Source: Pseudomonadota bacterium | GTDB lineage: Bacteria > Bdellovibrionota > UBA1018 > CAIMNF01 | DNA length: 64,000 nucleotides | Direction: 5' to 3' | Assembly: GCA_027486675.1 (NCBI GenBank) | Contig: JAIXOQ010000005.1 | Location: 1-64,000, forward strand | In this document: piece after piece, positions 51,002 through 59,672 of the stretch | Layout of the letters: every line of letters begins with the position of its first letter | How positions within the stretch are numbered: position 1 is the first letter of the stretch | Notes under the pieces: model-generated | What the model saw: the letters and a program-made list of their open reading frames with translations, nothing else | What the model was told of the DNA's origin: nothing | The model's database searches: none | Translations under genes and position numbers: made by a program

Positions 51002-53272
51002 TCAAAAGGGTTGGCCGATAAAGAAAATGAACTGCGGCGAAGTGTCTCGCTCTCCACTGATCGGATTGATCCGGCGATTGATCGGAAAGCCCCATTCAAA
51101 TCGCAGAGGCCCGAGAGGAGAAAACCACCGAATCCCAAAACCCCAGTCCATAAGCATCGAAGCGCTCCCGGGCTGAATGAACGGTACATTCGCAAATGTA
51201 TTCCCGACGTCATAGAAGAGCACCCATTTGAGGCCCGCTTCTTTGATCAAAGGATGTTCAACCTCAAATAAGGAATAGGCTTGGGCGGAACCACCAATAT
51301 ACTCCACACCCTCCGGCCGGGTCACATTTGGAGAGATGGAAAAAATGGAATAACCTCGCATGTTGAATGGGCCACCCAAGTAAAACTTTTCTGCAGGAGG
51401 GATCCCACTCCCACCCGTATTAGCCATCGCACCAAGTTCAGTACTGTTCTTAAAGACCAGGTTTCCAAATACGTTCCAGTAGAATCTATTGTTGGCGGTA
51501 AACTTCGCGAAGTTCTTCACCCCACCCACGCCCGCAATTTCCAAGGCCACACTCTGGTAATTCCCGCCAGTCGTCTCAAAGCGATTGTTTCTGACATCGC
51601 GCACCAGACTAAAGGTCAAGCTCGATAGCACCCCTAAATCCAGCGCAGGGTCTGCGAAGCCACCCGTAAGAGTGAGCTCCCTTAGAATTCTCAGGTGCTC
51701 TAACTTGTAGGCAATCTGTCCGCTGAGCTCATCCGTGAGTAGATACCCGGTACGAAGTTGCATCCCGGTTCTGCGAGTCAGATAGCGATTTGGGATCGGC
51801 GTGTTGTTGAGATAGAGATCAAATCCAGCGCTCCAGTTTGTATCAAAGGCGTAGGGGTCTAAGAAAGAGACACTATAGCTGCGCCAAATATCCGCACGGC
51901 CATACTGCGCTTGGAAGGAAAGATTCTGACCTCGTCCAAACAAGTTTGACTCTTGGATCTGACCTTGAAAAAAGAAGGCTTGAAGACTGCTATAACCCGC
52001 TCCAAGCGTGATGCTACCGGTGGAGCGTTCCTTCACCTGAACCTCAAGATCCAAAATATCATCTCGGTCTTTGCGTGGAACCTGGTGAAAAATAACCTCA
52101 CCCGGAGCAAAGAATCCAAGACGTTCAACGCGTTCTTTTGAAACCCTCAGTTTCGTTCCGCTAAAAAGCTCACCTTCATAGACGCGCAACTCGCGACGAA
52201 TAACTTTGTCATAGGTCTTGGTGTTGCCGATGATGCGAATTTCGCCGAAGTACGTCAGTTTTCCTTTTTCAAACCCATAATCGATGTTCACGATGCGCGT
52301 CGCATCATCCATATCCATCTTCGGAACGACGTTTACGAACGCGTATCCCAGATCTTGGTACTTTTCCGTCAGACGCTGAATGTCTGCATTCCTTGTAGAA
52401 ATCGCAAAGGTCTTTCCTTCGGTCAGATTGACATCTTTGCTGAGTTCATCTTTCGTGAAGAGAAGGTCTCCGCTAAAGTCAGTCTTGCCCATGGTGTATT
52501 GCTCGCCCTCCTCGACATAAATCGAGATCGTGACGAAACGTTTATCATCACTGACCGTGATGACTGGGTCTTCATATTTAAACTTCACATACCCATTCTC
52601 CAGGTAGTGGTATGTCAAGCGCTGGAGATCGTTCTTGAAAGCTCCATCTTTGAATGTCCCGGCTGAAGAGATCAGATTCAGTGCCTGACCTTCTTGGGTT
52701 TCTTGAAAGACGGATTTGAGTTTTGCGTCTGAGTACTTTCGGTTATTTAAAAAAGCGATCCGTTTGATCTGAACTTTCTGATAATCCGATACGTGGTAGA
52801 TCAGGTTGACTTCACCATTCTCTCCAACCGGCTTGAGCTCAAAATTCACCTTGGCTAAAAAGTAACCTTTCTCTTCGTACTTCTTTTGGATCAGCTCAAT
52901 GTCTTCTTGAATCTTTGCGAAGTCGACGATCGACCATTTTTTGATCTTCACGACCTCTTGAAGATCAGTGGTTGAAATGTTGTCGTTGCCTTCGAACTCT
53001 ACGTCCTTAATGACCGGGCGCTCAACAAATGAGTACGTCAGCTGCAGCCCCTTGGCAGTAGTCTCTTCGGTGACCTCGATGCCATCGAAGTAGCCCATGG
53101 CATATAAAGCATCAATGTCAGCGCGGACTTTCTTGGCATCGAGCTCGACACCAGGGCGTGAGGATATCTTTTCCAGGACGGCATCACGCTCGACCTTCCT
53201 GAGGCCTTCGGTGAGCACTTCCTGAACAACTGCCCCCTGGGCCAAAAAAGAGAGAATCAGCAAGACGAACAT
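51002..53272 (-). CDS. bamA: BamA, outer-membrane protein assembly factor
   Basis: A 756-residue Omp85 protein. Signal peptide at residues 1-13, then five POTRA domains (about 17-340), e.g. ALYAMGYFDGIEVTEE, IKDVEFEGNDNISTTDL and YFGEIRIIGNTKTYDKVIRRELRVYEGE. The C-terminal 16-strand barrel (about 360-756) has PAEKFYLGGPFNMRGY, the conserved loop 6 region (usually VRGF), and ends in phenylalanine (FIGQPF), the barrel-insertion signal. Core of the Bam complex. A TTGACA lies 39 bases before the ATG. Confidence 0.95.
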   Translation of the reverse strand: MFVLLILSFLAQGAVVQEVLTEGLRKVERDAVLEKISSRPGVELDAKKVRADIDALYAMGYFDGIEVTEETTAKGLQLTYSFVERPVIKDVEFEGNDNISTTDLQEVVKIKKWSIVDFAKIQEDIELIQKKYEEKGYFLAKVNFELKPVGENGEVNLIYHVSDYQKVQIKRIAFLNNRKYSDAKLKSVFQETQEGQALNLISSAGTFKDGAFKNDLQRLTYHYLENGYVKFKYEDPVITVSDDKRFVTISIYVEEGEQYTMGKTDFSGDLLFTKDELSKDVNLTEGKTFAISTRNADIQRLTEKYQDLGYAFVNVVPKMDMDDATRIVNIDYGFEKGKLTYFGEIRIIGNTKTYDKVIRRELRVYEGELFSGTKLRVSKERVERLGFFAPGEVIFHQVPRKDRDDILDLEVQVKERSTGSITLGAGYSSLQAFFFQGQIQESNLFGRGQNLSFQAQYGRADIWRSYSVSFLDPYAFDTNWSAGFDLYLNNTPIPNRYLTRRTGMQLRTGYLLTDELSGQIAYKLEHLRILRELTLTGGFADPALDLGVLSSLTFSLVRDVRNNRFETTGGNYQSVALEIAGVGGVKNFAKFTANNRFYWNVFGNLVFKNSTELGAMANTGGSGIPPAEKFYLGGPFNMRGYSIFSISPNVTRPEGVEYIGGSAQAYSLFEVEHPLIKEAGLKWVLFYDVGNTFANVPFIQPGSASMLMDWGFGIRWFSPLGPLRFEWGFPINRRINPISGERDTSPQFIFFIGQPF

Positions 53273-53282
53273 GAAGCTCTAG

Positions 53283-53311
53283 TTTTCGGGATGGGTATGG
53301 GTAGGTGTCAA
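53283..53311 (-). promoter_or_regulatory. Possible internal promoter before bamA
   Basis: On the minus strand a perfect TTGACA (53306-53311) follows the end of lolD, with CGAAAA at 17 bases (53283-53288) as a poor -10 element. The distance to the ATG is 39 bases. Support rests mainly on the first hexamer. Confidence 0.25.
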
Positions 53312-53312
53312 T

Positions 53313-53999
53313 TCAAGAAACAAGGAGTTCTCCATCTCTCATGGTGAGGACCCGGTCCATGCGTTTGGCTACGATCGGGTCATGAGTGACCGAGAGAATG
53401 GCTATTTTTAAGCTCTGATTGAGTTCAATCAGTAAATCCATGACCCGTTTTCCGTTCTCAGAATCAAGGTTTCCCGTTAACTCATCAGCCAAAAGAATCG
53501 GTGGCCGCATGACGATTGCGCGCGCAATTGCGACGCGCTGCTGCTCTCCACCCGACAATTCGGCGGGTCGATGGTCCACCCGGGACCTCAGTCCCACTTG
53601 CTCTAAAACCTCTCTGGCCCTGCGTTCAGCCTGACTCCGCGACCATCCAGCGATCAATGCAGGCATCATCGCATTTTCCATGGCTGAGAACTCGGGCAGC
53701 AAATAATGAAACTGAAAAACAAATCCTAGATTTGCATTTCTAAAACTGGAGAGCGCGTCATCATTCATCGTCCATAAATCAACTTGGCTTGGACCAAAGA
53801 CCACACTGCCACCTGTCGGACGATCGAGTGCTCCAAGCACGTGAAGGAGTGTTGACTTGCCCGCGCCCGATGCTCCCATGATTGCAAGCGTTGATCCGGA
53901 TTCAATTTGCAAACTGACGCCGCGCAAGACAGGAACCCATGACTGCCCTTTCTTGTAACTTTTGGCGACTTGTCTTGCTTCTAAAATCACTGACCCCAT
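53313..53999 (-). CDS. lolD: LolD, lipoprotein-release ATPase
   Basis: A 228-residue ABC ATPase that powers release of lipoproteins from the inner membrane. Walker A is GASGAGKS (about residue 44), the LolD motif is [21 protein letters not shown], the signature [14 protein letters not shown] (about 145) and Walker [13 protein letters not shown]. The ATG at 53999 is chosen for the family-like start [15 protein letters not shown]; the frame's longer extension overlaps lolC. It overlaps the lolC stop by 13 bases. Confidence 0.93.
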   Translation of the reverse strand: MGSVILEARQVAKSYKKGQSWVPVLRGVSLQIESGSTLAIMGASGAGKSTLLHVLGALDRPTGGSVVFGPSQVDLWTMNDDALSSFRNANLGFVFQFHYLLPEFSAMENAMMPALIAGWSRSQAERRAREVLEQVGLRSRVDHRPAELSGGEQQRVAIARAIVMRPPILLADELTGNLDSENGKRVMDLLIELNQSLKIAILSVTHDPIVAKRMDRVLTMRDGELLVS

Positions 54000-55219
54000 T
54001 TTAATCCCTCCACAGGCACTTTCGACGCAGCCTTCAGAGCAGGGCCGAGTGTGGCCACTGCACCCACCATCAAAGCGACTAAAGAAATCAGCAGCCATTC
54101 CTGGCCTCGAATTGCAATGGGCAGATATTCGAGTCGATAGACCTCAGCAGGAAGTGATACTAAATGGGTCTTCCGCATGAGCCAGACCACCAAGACCGCT
54201 GCAAATAGCCCGAGCGCGATTCCAATTGCAGCAACGAAAGATCCGACAAAAGAAAAAAGAAAAAACTGGTCTCGTCGTCTCATCCCTAGAACACGCAGCA
54301 TTGAAATTTCAGATTCTCTTTCATAAACCAGCATAAAAAGTGCGCTGACAATGTTGAATGCTGCAACCAACAGAATCGCAGTCAGCAAAACTGCGATGAC
54401 TGCCTTTTCTGTTTCGATTGCGTAAAGAAGATTTCGATTGAGCTGTCGCCATTCTCGGACGCGGTACGGATAGCTGAATCGATTAGAAAGATCGGCAGCC
54501 ACCCGAGTCACATCCGATCCAGGAGCTAACTTCAACCTGAGCACTGTTACCTGATCCGGCTGATCTAAAATGGTCTGTAAATCTTCGAGGCGGAGGTAAG
54601 CGTATCGTGAGTCGTAATCATGCATTCCAAAGTGAACAATGCCCCCGACTTGAAGGGTCGCAGTGCGCGGAGCACCCGTTGAACTCGGGTCACTGTCCCC
54701 CCCACTCTGTGGCAGAAGTACTTGAATGGCATCTCCAACATGGACACCGATCTTTTTTGCGAGGGCCGTTCCAAGAACTATTGAGTTTGGTTCAACAAGC
54801 CACTGACCATCTTGTAAGCGGCTCTGAACCTGGACGACGCTCGACACAGTATCGAGATCCACGCCCTCCAGCATTGCTCCGGAAGATCCTTCCGGCCCAG
54901 AGAGCATCGCTTCACTACTTAGGCTATGAGTGATGGCCTGGAGTTCGGAGACTTCAGCACGAACCTTATCCTCTAGGACGGCGACATCCCGAATGGGACT
55001 CGTGCGTGTCGAAAAGATGATTTCGCCTTGAGCTCCGGCGATCGTGTGCTCAAGTTCGTCCTGAAACCCATTGATCACGCTTGTGACGACAGCAAGAGCA
55101 AGGACGCCGATAAAGACCCCTGCAATAGAAACGCTGCCGATCAGGCCAAGAAGGCCACGGTCGGCGCGAGGCGCCATCAAACGATGGGCGATCAGAAAGA
55201 TGAGCTTCAGTCGGTTCAT
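53987..55219 (-). CDS. lolC: LolC/LolE-family lipoprotein-release permease
   Basis: A 410-residue inner-membrane protein with one N-terminal membrane segment (about 20-45), a large periplasmic domain, and three C-terminal FtsX-like segments (about 270-400). The start FLIAHRLMAPRADRGLLGLIGSVSIAGVFIGVLALAVV and the MLVYERESEISMLRVLGMRRRD loop are typical of LolC/LolE. Only one permease gene is present with lolD, so the transporter may be a homodimer (LolF-like) or its partner lies elsewhere. Confidence 0.9.
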   Translation of the reverse strand: MNRLKLIFLIAHRLMAPRADRGLLGLIGSVSIAGVFIGVLALAVVTSVINGFQDELEHTIAGAQGEIIFSTRTSPIRDVAVLEDKVRAEVSELQAITHSLSSEAMLSGPEGSSGAMLEGVDLDTVSSVVQVQSRLQDGQWLVEPNSIVLGTALAKKIGVHVGDAIQVLLPQSGGDSDPSSTGAPRTATLQVGGIVHFGMHDYDSRYAYLRLEDLQTILDQPDQVTVLRLKLAPGSDVTRVAADLSNRFSYPYRVREWRQLNRNLLYAIETEKAVIAVLLTAILLVAAFNIVSALFMLVYERESEISMLRVLGMRRRDQFFLFSFVGSFVAAIGIALGLFAAVLVVWLMRKTHLVSLPAEVYRLEYLPIAIRGQEWLLISLVALMVGAVATLGPALKAASKVPVEGLKWGQ

Positions 55220-55245
55220 GGGTGCTCTTAGAGCTTACCCTTAAA

Positions 55246-56178
55246 CTAAAGACCCTCTGCTTCTAAATAGCGTTCAGCATCTATGGATGCCATACAACCA
55301 GTCCCTGCAGCAGTCACTGCCTGGCGATAGACATGATCCGCAACATCGCCCGCGGCAAAGACTCCTGGGATATTCGTGCGCGTCGTTCCTGGAACAACCT
55401 CTAGATACTGAGCCTCAGTCATCGTGAGCTGGTCCTTAAAAAGCTTCGTATTGGGCTGATGGCCAATAGCAACAAAGACACCTTTCACATCGAGCTGTGA
55501 AATGGCGTTGGTCTTTAAGTTGCGGACTTTCACGCCTGTGACTTCTTGATCTCCTAAGATTTCGGTAATCTCAGAGTCCCAGATAAAAGAGATCTTTGGG
55601 TTCTTCATCGCTCGATCCTGCATGACTTTCGATGCACGCAGAGAATCGCGTCGATGAATCACAGTAATGCTTTTTGCAAATCGAGTGAGAAAGTTTGCTT
55701 CTTCCATGGCGGTATCACCACCACCTACAACCACGATGTCTTGACCGCGAAAGAAAAAACCATCACAGGTTGCGCAAGAAGACACACCACGGCCCATTAA
55801 TTTTCGTTCGCTTGGAAGGCCGAGCCACCGTGCAGTAGCGCCTGTGGCAATCACGAGCGTCCTGGTTTGAACGGTCTTTCCATTTGCCAGGCTCAATGTG
55901 ATCGGATTTGACTTCAGGTCAACCTTCTCGACATCTCCAACTTCAAAGCGCGTCCCGAATCGCTCTGCTTGTTTGCGAAAGCCATCCATGAGTTCCGGGC
56001 CCATGACCCCATTGGGGAATCCTGGATAATTTTCTACTTCACTGGTGATCGTAAGCTGACCACCGGGTTGGGTGCCCTCAATGCAAAGAGGATTTAGATT
56101 TGCTCGCGCCGCATACACCGCTGCGGTGAGTCCCGCAGGTCCGGTCCCAAGGATGACAATTTTCTCAATGTTTTGCAT
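55246..56178 (-). CDS. trxB: TrxB, thioredoxin reductase
   Basis: A 310-residue FAD/NADPH enzyme that keeps thioredoxin reduced. FAD-binding GTGPAGLTAAVYAARA (residues 11-26), redox motif CATCDG (about residue 137), NADPH motif GGGDTAMEEA (about 155), and GVFAAGDVADHVYRQAVTAAGTGCMA near the end (FAD signature). Normal length. It lies 11 bases behind the 62-aa gene and 26 bases before lolC. Confidence 0.95.
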   Translation of the reverse strand: MQNIEKIVILGTGPAGLTAAVYAARANLNPLCIEGTQPGGQLTITSEVENYPGFPNGVMGPELMDGFRKQAERFGTRFEVGDVEKVDLKSNPITLSLANGKTVQTRTLVIATGATARWLGLPSERKLMGRGVSSCATCDGFFFRGQDIVVVGGGDTAMEEANFLTRFAKSITVIHRRDSLRASKVMQDRAMKNPKISFIWDSEITEILGDQEVTGVKVRNLKTNAISQLDVKGVFVAIGHQPNTKLFKDQLTMTEAQYLEVVPGTTRTNIPGVFAAGDVADHVYRQAVTAAGTGCMASIDAERYLEAEGL

Positions 56179-56189
56179 GCTTCAAAATC

Positions 56190-56378
56190 TTACTTCGCAG
56201 CGGACTCGGAGGCTTCAATTTCTTCAATGCCTACGTACTGAACATTTTCAGCATCATCCGGAAGTTTTGCGACGAACTGCTTGTACTCGGCGTCTGTGAT
56301 TACGGCTCGGACCAAGTTTTTGTCCAAAACGCGGGTATCAAACTTTTTCTTATCAATAGATTCGTGAAGAAGTGACAT
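56190..56378 (-). CDS. Small cytoplasmic protein of unknown function, 62 aa
   Basis: A soluble acidic protein: MSLLHESIDKKKFDTRVLDK, AVITDAEYKQFVAKLP and NVQYVGIEEIEASES. The central segment looks like one alpha-beta unit. The ATG at 56378 is chosen over an in-frame one 30 bases upstream because the promoter fits it. It leads the trxB transcript and heads the long envelope run, so co-expression is very likely. No family recognised. Confidence 0.7.
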   Translation of the reverse strand: MSLLHESIDKKKFDTRVLDKNLVRAVITDAEYKQFVAKLPDDAENVQYVGIEEIEASESAAK

Positions 56379-56387
56379 AGGACTTGG

Positions 56388-56415
56388 ATTATGGATCTCT
56401 CTTTCCAAGAGTCAA
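56388..56415 (-). promoter_or_regulatory. Promoter of the 62-aa gene, trxB and probably the envelope operon
   Basis: On the minus strand TTGACT (56410-56415), a 16-base spacer and CATAAT (56388-56393), both five of six matches. The ATG is 9 bases downstream, so the leader would be only a few bases. Confidence 0.6.
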
Positions 56416-56537
56416 ATACCGTTCTCAAATGTTCTAGTAATATCTACAATTTAAATTGAAAAATGCGATGAAAAGTTCATCTAGGGGCTACAAAAAACGA
56501 AGACCCCTGTTAGCCTGTCCCGCAGGGTTGGTGAACG

Positions 56538-57347
56538 ATGGGGATTGTTTCACTTATAGTCTGGGGCCTTGGCTTTGGGCAAATGAGCTCGGCGACGGTC
56601 ATTGAAGTGAGCTTCAAAGTGGTGCGCACTGAGACCTGCGCATTCATGGTGGAAGGGCCAACCTCTAAGTCCGTCAAACAGATCCGCTTCTCTGAGGTCA
56701 TTCCAACCATTGATGCAAAGACCTGGCTCCGCTACGCGGTTGACGGTAAAAAAATTCGGATTGAAAAAGAGTCTCCGGCAGCGACACGAGAATTTTTTAA
56801 GGACCTAAAGCAACGCGCATTAGCACTCAAAGAAAATGCAGTGAGCAGAAATGGTGAGTCCTCACAACTGACTCTTGTTTACTCCGATCAAATGATCGCC
56901 TATGCAAAAGAAACAGTCACTTGGGACGTGGCCATCCTCTTTGGTGATCGAATGGCGAAAACATATGGCCCATCTTTTAGTTTTGAGGCGGCCTATGAAC
57001 TGAGGTTTCAGAAGGGTTCGTGGGACGCCCTGCTGCGTGATGAACCCGTAGAGATGGTACCGACAAAAGACGGCGAGGAACAACTTGCTGCACAAGAGAA
57101 TGAAGTCACAGCCGTCATTTTTGATGCACTAGAAAAACTCGAAGCGAATCAAGGTCAAAAGACACAAGGAAATTTACAGACCGGACTTGACTCAGCGCCG
57201 GAGGCCCCACCGTTGATTCATCTCAACGTAAAACGATTCACTCAAACGGAACCAGTGCAAAGGATTTTTACTGGGACTCTTTCAAACTTTTCACGAAATT
57301 CGATCTTCACGACTATCAGTCGAGAAATCACGGAGGTCATTCATTGA
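56538..57347 (+). CDS. Protein of unknown function with an N-terminal hydrophobic segment, 269 aa
   Basis: The first 17 residues (VSLIVWGLGFGQMSSA) are hydrophobic and could be a signal peptide or anchor. The middle is mixed alpha-beta, with Lys/Glu-rich helices (EFFKDLKQRALALKENA). The last third is disordered-looking, then beta-prone. No family recognised. GGTGA lies 3 bases before the ATG. The next gene starts within its stop codon (TTGA), so the two are coupled. Confidence 0.6.
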   Translation: MGIVSLIVWGLGFGQMSSATVIEVSFKVVRTETCAFMVEGPTSKSVKQIRFSEVIPTIDAKTWLRYAVDGKKIRIEKESPAATREFFKDLKQRALALKENAVSRNGESSQLTLVYSDQMIAYAKETVTWDVAILFGDRMAKTYGPSFSFEAAYELRFQKGSWDALLRDEPVEMVPTKDGEEQLAAQENEVTAVIFDALEKLEANQGQKTQGNLQTGLDSAPEAPPLIHLNVKRFTQTEPVQRIFTGTLSNFSRNSIFTTISREITEVIH

Positions 57348-58285
57348 AGAAGCTCTTCGTAGCTATGGTGATAGGCGCGCTGTCGCTCACGGCTGCACTC
57401 GCCCCAAAGTTGGCAGCAGCAAACCACCGCCTCTGCCGCATCTACTCACACGGAAAACTGAGTCTAAAGGCGCCTGCAACATCGGCACAAGCACTAGAAA
57501 TCCTAGATCAGGTCGCCGTGCGGCGGGGACTCGATCCATCGGCGCCCCGAAAAAGATCCAAGTCCCTCTATATTGCCAACGACAACATCAGTCCCGAAAA
57601 ATGGGCAACACTCTCTGAGCATATTGCCGACTTGAGAGAAGACCTGGAAATGGACCGTGATTTTCGACTTGGGAGTAATGGAGCCAAAGGGAAGTACCAA
57701 GGTGTGAAGGTCACCATCAACCTACTCCAGGGCAAGGAGGCGATTAACGACTACAATAAATCTTACTTAAAAATGGCGAAGCTACTGAAGCAGTACATTA
57801 GCCCCACGGACAACCGGGGAAAGGCCATTCGCGTGAGTGAACGTTTAGCACGTGTGGGATTAGCTAGCGCAGGCCTTTGGCTTTGGTTTAGAGATCAGGA
57901 CCTAACCGCCTTCATAGGCGAGATGATGTTCGGAACCCAGGACAGCGAGGTGCTCTTAGAGAGCAGTCAATACGTGGGTTACGGAATCGGGCTCATGACG
58001 CTTGCCGCCCTCTACCCCCTTGCAAAGAGACTTGTGGGTTCCATGCGCAAACTCGCTCCCGGCGGACAGGCTTTTGCACTGCCCCCGGCCAAGGTTTTTG
58101 AGAAGAAAGTTCTCACTTCGGAGGATATCTTAGTTGAGTCGCATTCAGAACGAAGCGATAACGTTCACTGGATTGGACAAAGTACGCATTCGGCTTTGGA
58201 CCGGATTTCCTACCGCAATGAGGATGGCACCCCCGTGATGCTGATTATTTCGCGGATGACTGTGGCGCAGCCGCAGCAGGATTAG
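57344..58285 (+). CDS. Exported protein with a possible membrane segment, unknown function, 313 aa
   Basis: TTG start at 57344, supported by GGAGG seven bases upstream and a good signal peptide (LFVAMVIGALSLTAALAPKLAAA). A helical, basic middle is followed by hydrophobic segments near residues 165-185 and 205-225. The C-terminus (ILVESHSERSDNVHWIGQ) is polar. Not recognised. Coupled to the preceding gene by a four-base overlap (TTGA). Its 3' end overlaps the convergent rhomboid gene by four bases. Confidence 0.65.
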   Translation: MKKLFVAMVIGALSLTAALAPKLAAANHRLCRIYSHGKLSLKAPATSAQALEILDQVAVRRGLDPSAPRKRSKSLYIANDNISPEKWATLSEHIADLREDLEMDRDFRLGSNGAKGKYQGVKVTINLLQGKEAINDYNKSYLKMAKLLKQYISPTDNRGKAIRVSERLARVGLASAGLWLWFRDQDLTAFIGEMMFGTQDSEVLLESSQYVGYGIGLMTLAALYPLAKRLVGSMRKLAPGGQAFALPPAKVFEKKVLTSEDILVESHSERSDNVHWIGQSTHSALDRISYRNEDGTPVMLIISRMTVAQPQQD

Positions 58286-58986
58286 TGAAAAGTTGGGGGC
58301 TTTTTTTGATCTGTTTTCTTTTTTTCTAAAGGCTTTTCTGATTCCGGCACTAGTCGCAGATGCCCAGACTTTTTCTTGATGGGTTTTTGATTCGGTAGTT
58401 TCGAGCGGCTGACCCACAACAAGAGAAAACCTGCACCCATCCCGCTCAGATGCGCCAAAGAACTGAGCCAGCCTTGCCGGCTAGAAACTGTCGTTAAAAA
58501 TTCAAATGCGGCCAAGATCCAAACAAAATGTTTGGCGCGCATTGGAAACACCATCATAAAAAGCATGGTGCGATCCGGGTAGAGCAGCCCGTAAGCCATG
58601 AGTAAACCGTATATCCCGCCCGAAGCGCCTACCATGGGAACAAAAACTCCACCGGCTATCGTCTGCGCGAAAACGTAGATCACGGCTGCAGATAAGACGC
58701 ACAGAGCATAGAACTGAAGGAATTTGTTTTTCCCCCAAGTGGATTCAAGATCGCTGCCGATGAATGCAAGCACGAGACAGTTCAAAGTCAGGTGCAGGAC
58801 ATCGGCATGTAAAAATGCGTAGGTGAGCAGCTGCCAGAAGAACCCTTTTTTAAGGACTGAGGCAGGCACCAATCCAAAAACAGCGGTAACGCCTCCATCT
58901 AACATTTGATCAAAAACAACCTGGCAAAGAAAAACACCGACACAAGCAATGATCAAGGCCTTCACGGCGGGCTTCAGTTGGATCAT
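58282..58986 (-). CDS. Rhomboid-family intramembrane serine protease
   Basis: A 234-residue six-segment membrane protein. FLHADVLHLTLNCLVLAFIGSDLE carries the H-x2-N-x3 region of TM2. The catalytic Ser is in GASGGIYGLL (about residue 121) and the catalytic His in SSLAHLSGMGAGFLL (about 182). A basic cytoplasmic tail follows (PIKKKSGHLRL... ). Likely active. Substrate unknown. It overlaps mce by four bases (ATGA). Confidence 0.92.
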   Translation of the reverse strand: MIQLKPAVKALIIACVGVFLCQVVFDQMLDGGVTAVFGLVPASVLKKGFFWQLLTYAFLHADVLHLTLNCLVLAFIGSDLESTWGKNKFLQFYALCVLSAAVIYVFAQTIAGGVFVPMVGASGGIYGLLMAYGLLYPDRTMLFMMVFPMRAKHFVWILAAFEFLTTVSSRQGWLSSLAHLSGMGAGFLLLWVSRSKLPNQKPIKKKSGHLRLVPESEKPLEKKKTDQKKPPTFH

Positions 58987-59411
58987 GCGCTTTTCTCCAT
59001 GAGTTCAATCAGCACGCCGGAACAAGACTGAGGATGAATGAAGTTGATTCTCATCCCTTGGGCACCTAAGCGGGGAACATCGTAGATGAGTCGATAGCCA
59101 GCATTTCGCAAAACTGAACAAAGAGATTCGAGTGAGCCTGACTCAACGGAGAATGAGAGGTGGTGAATGCCCTGTCCCCGTTTTTCTATAAACTTTGCGA
59201 TAGTTCCTTCGGGGTCTTGCACCGAAAGCAGCTCTAGGTGAGGCGCACCACCGGGAAGATTAAAAAAATGAACTTCAACACCTTGGTCTGGGACGGCCTC
59301 TACCGGACCGAGAGGTATGCCTAAGATCGAAAAAAGGCGACTCAGCTCTGGGACTTGCTTCACAGCAATCCCGATGTGATCTAGATGTACTTTAATTTGA
59401 GGTGATGTCAT
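58983..59411 (-). CDS. mce: Methylmalonyl-CoA epimerase (VOC family)
   Basis: A 142-residue vicinal-oxygen-chelate protein that interconverts the two epimers of methylmalonyl-CoA in propionyl-CoA metabolism. VHLDHIGIAVKQVPE starts the first beta-alpha-beta-beta-beta repeat; GQGIHHLSFSVE the second; IELMEK carries the metal Glu. Metal ligands are His (11), His (79) and Glu (near 138). Mutase and carboxylase genes are not in the window. The stretch upstream holds the candidate structured RNA. Confidence 0.85.
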   Translation of the reverse strand: MTSPQIKVHLDHIGIAVKQVPELSRLFSILGIPLGPVEAVPDQGVEVHFFNLPGGAPHLELLSVQDPEGTIAKFIEKRGQGIHHLSFSVESGSLESLCSVLRNAGYRLIYDVPRLGAQGMRINFIHPQSCSGVLIELMEKSA

Positions 59412-59439
59412 GGGCTCGTGTATGAGGTTATCACCAAAA

Positions 59440-59612
59440 GAAAAAGAGGCCGATTCACTAGTCGCTGTACCCGGTAAGACCTCCTCGGTCTGTCCCGAAA
59501 CTTGTGCATCGGCCCCCAGTCAAGTGTCTAAGCTTTCGCACCCACCAAAGTTCCTCCAGCTTAGACACCTACGTATCGACCGGCCACTCAGGAACTTTAG
59601 GATTATTTTTTT
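59440..59612. ncRNA. Candidate structured RNA with hairpins and an H-type pseudoknot (strand unresolved)
   Basis: In a 261-base gap between two minus-strand genes. GGCCGAT (59448) pairs with ATCGGCC (59508), with CAC/GTG inside and an AGACC-TCCTC-GGTCT hairpin. Then GTGTCTAAGCT (59524-59534) pairs with AGCTTAGACAC (59558-59568), and AAAGTTCCT (59547-59555), in its loop, pairs with AGGAACTTT (59590-59598): interleaved stems of 11 and 9 bp, an H-type pseudoknot. T-rich runs follow the last arm on both strands (59601-59612 plus; 59446-59433 minus). On the minus strand it would be a leader or attenuator of mce; on the plus strand a small RNA. No known family fits. Confidence 0.5.
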
Positions 59613-59672
59613 GAAACAAGCTCGACGCATTGCGACGCGAAAAATGCCTTAACTTATAACTATTTACGTGGT

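Noticed and set aside
59440-59612. Cobalamin riboswitch before mce, or 6S/tmRNA
   Set aside because: No B12-box (GCCACTG or AGCCAGGAGACC) is present, no tRNA-like end or tag frame for tmRNA, and only a short resemblance to 6S RNA.
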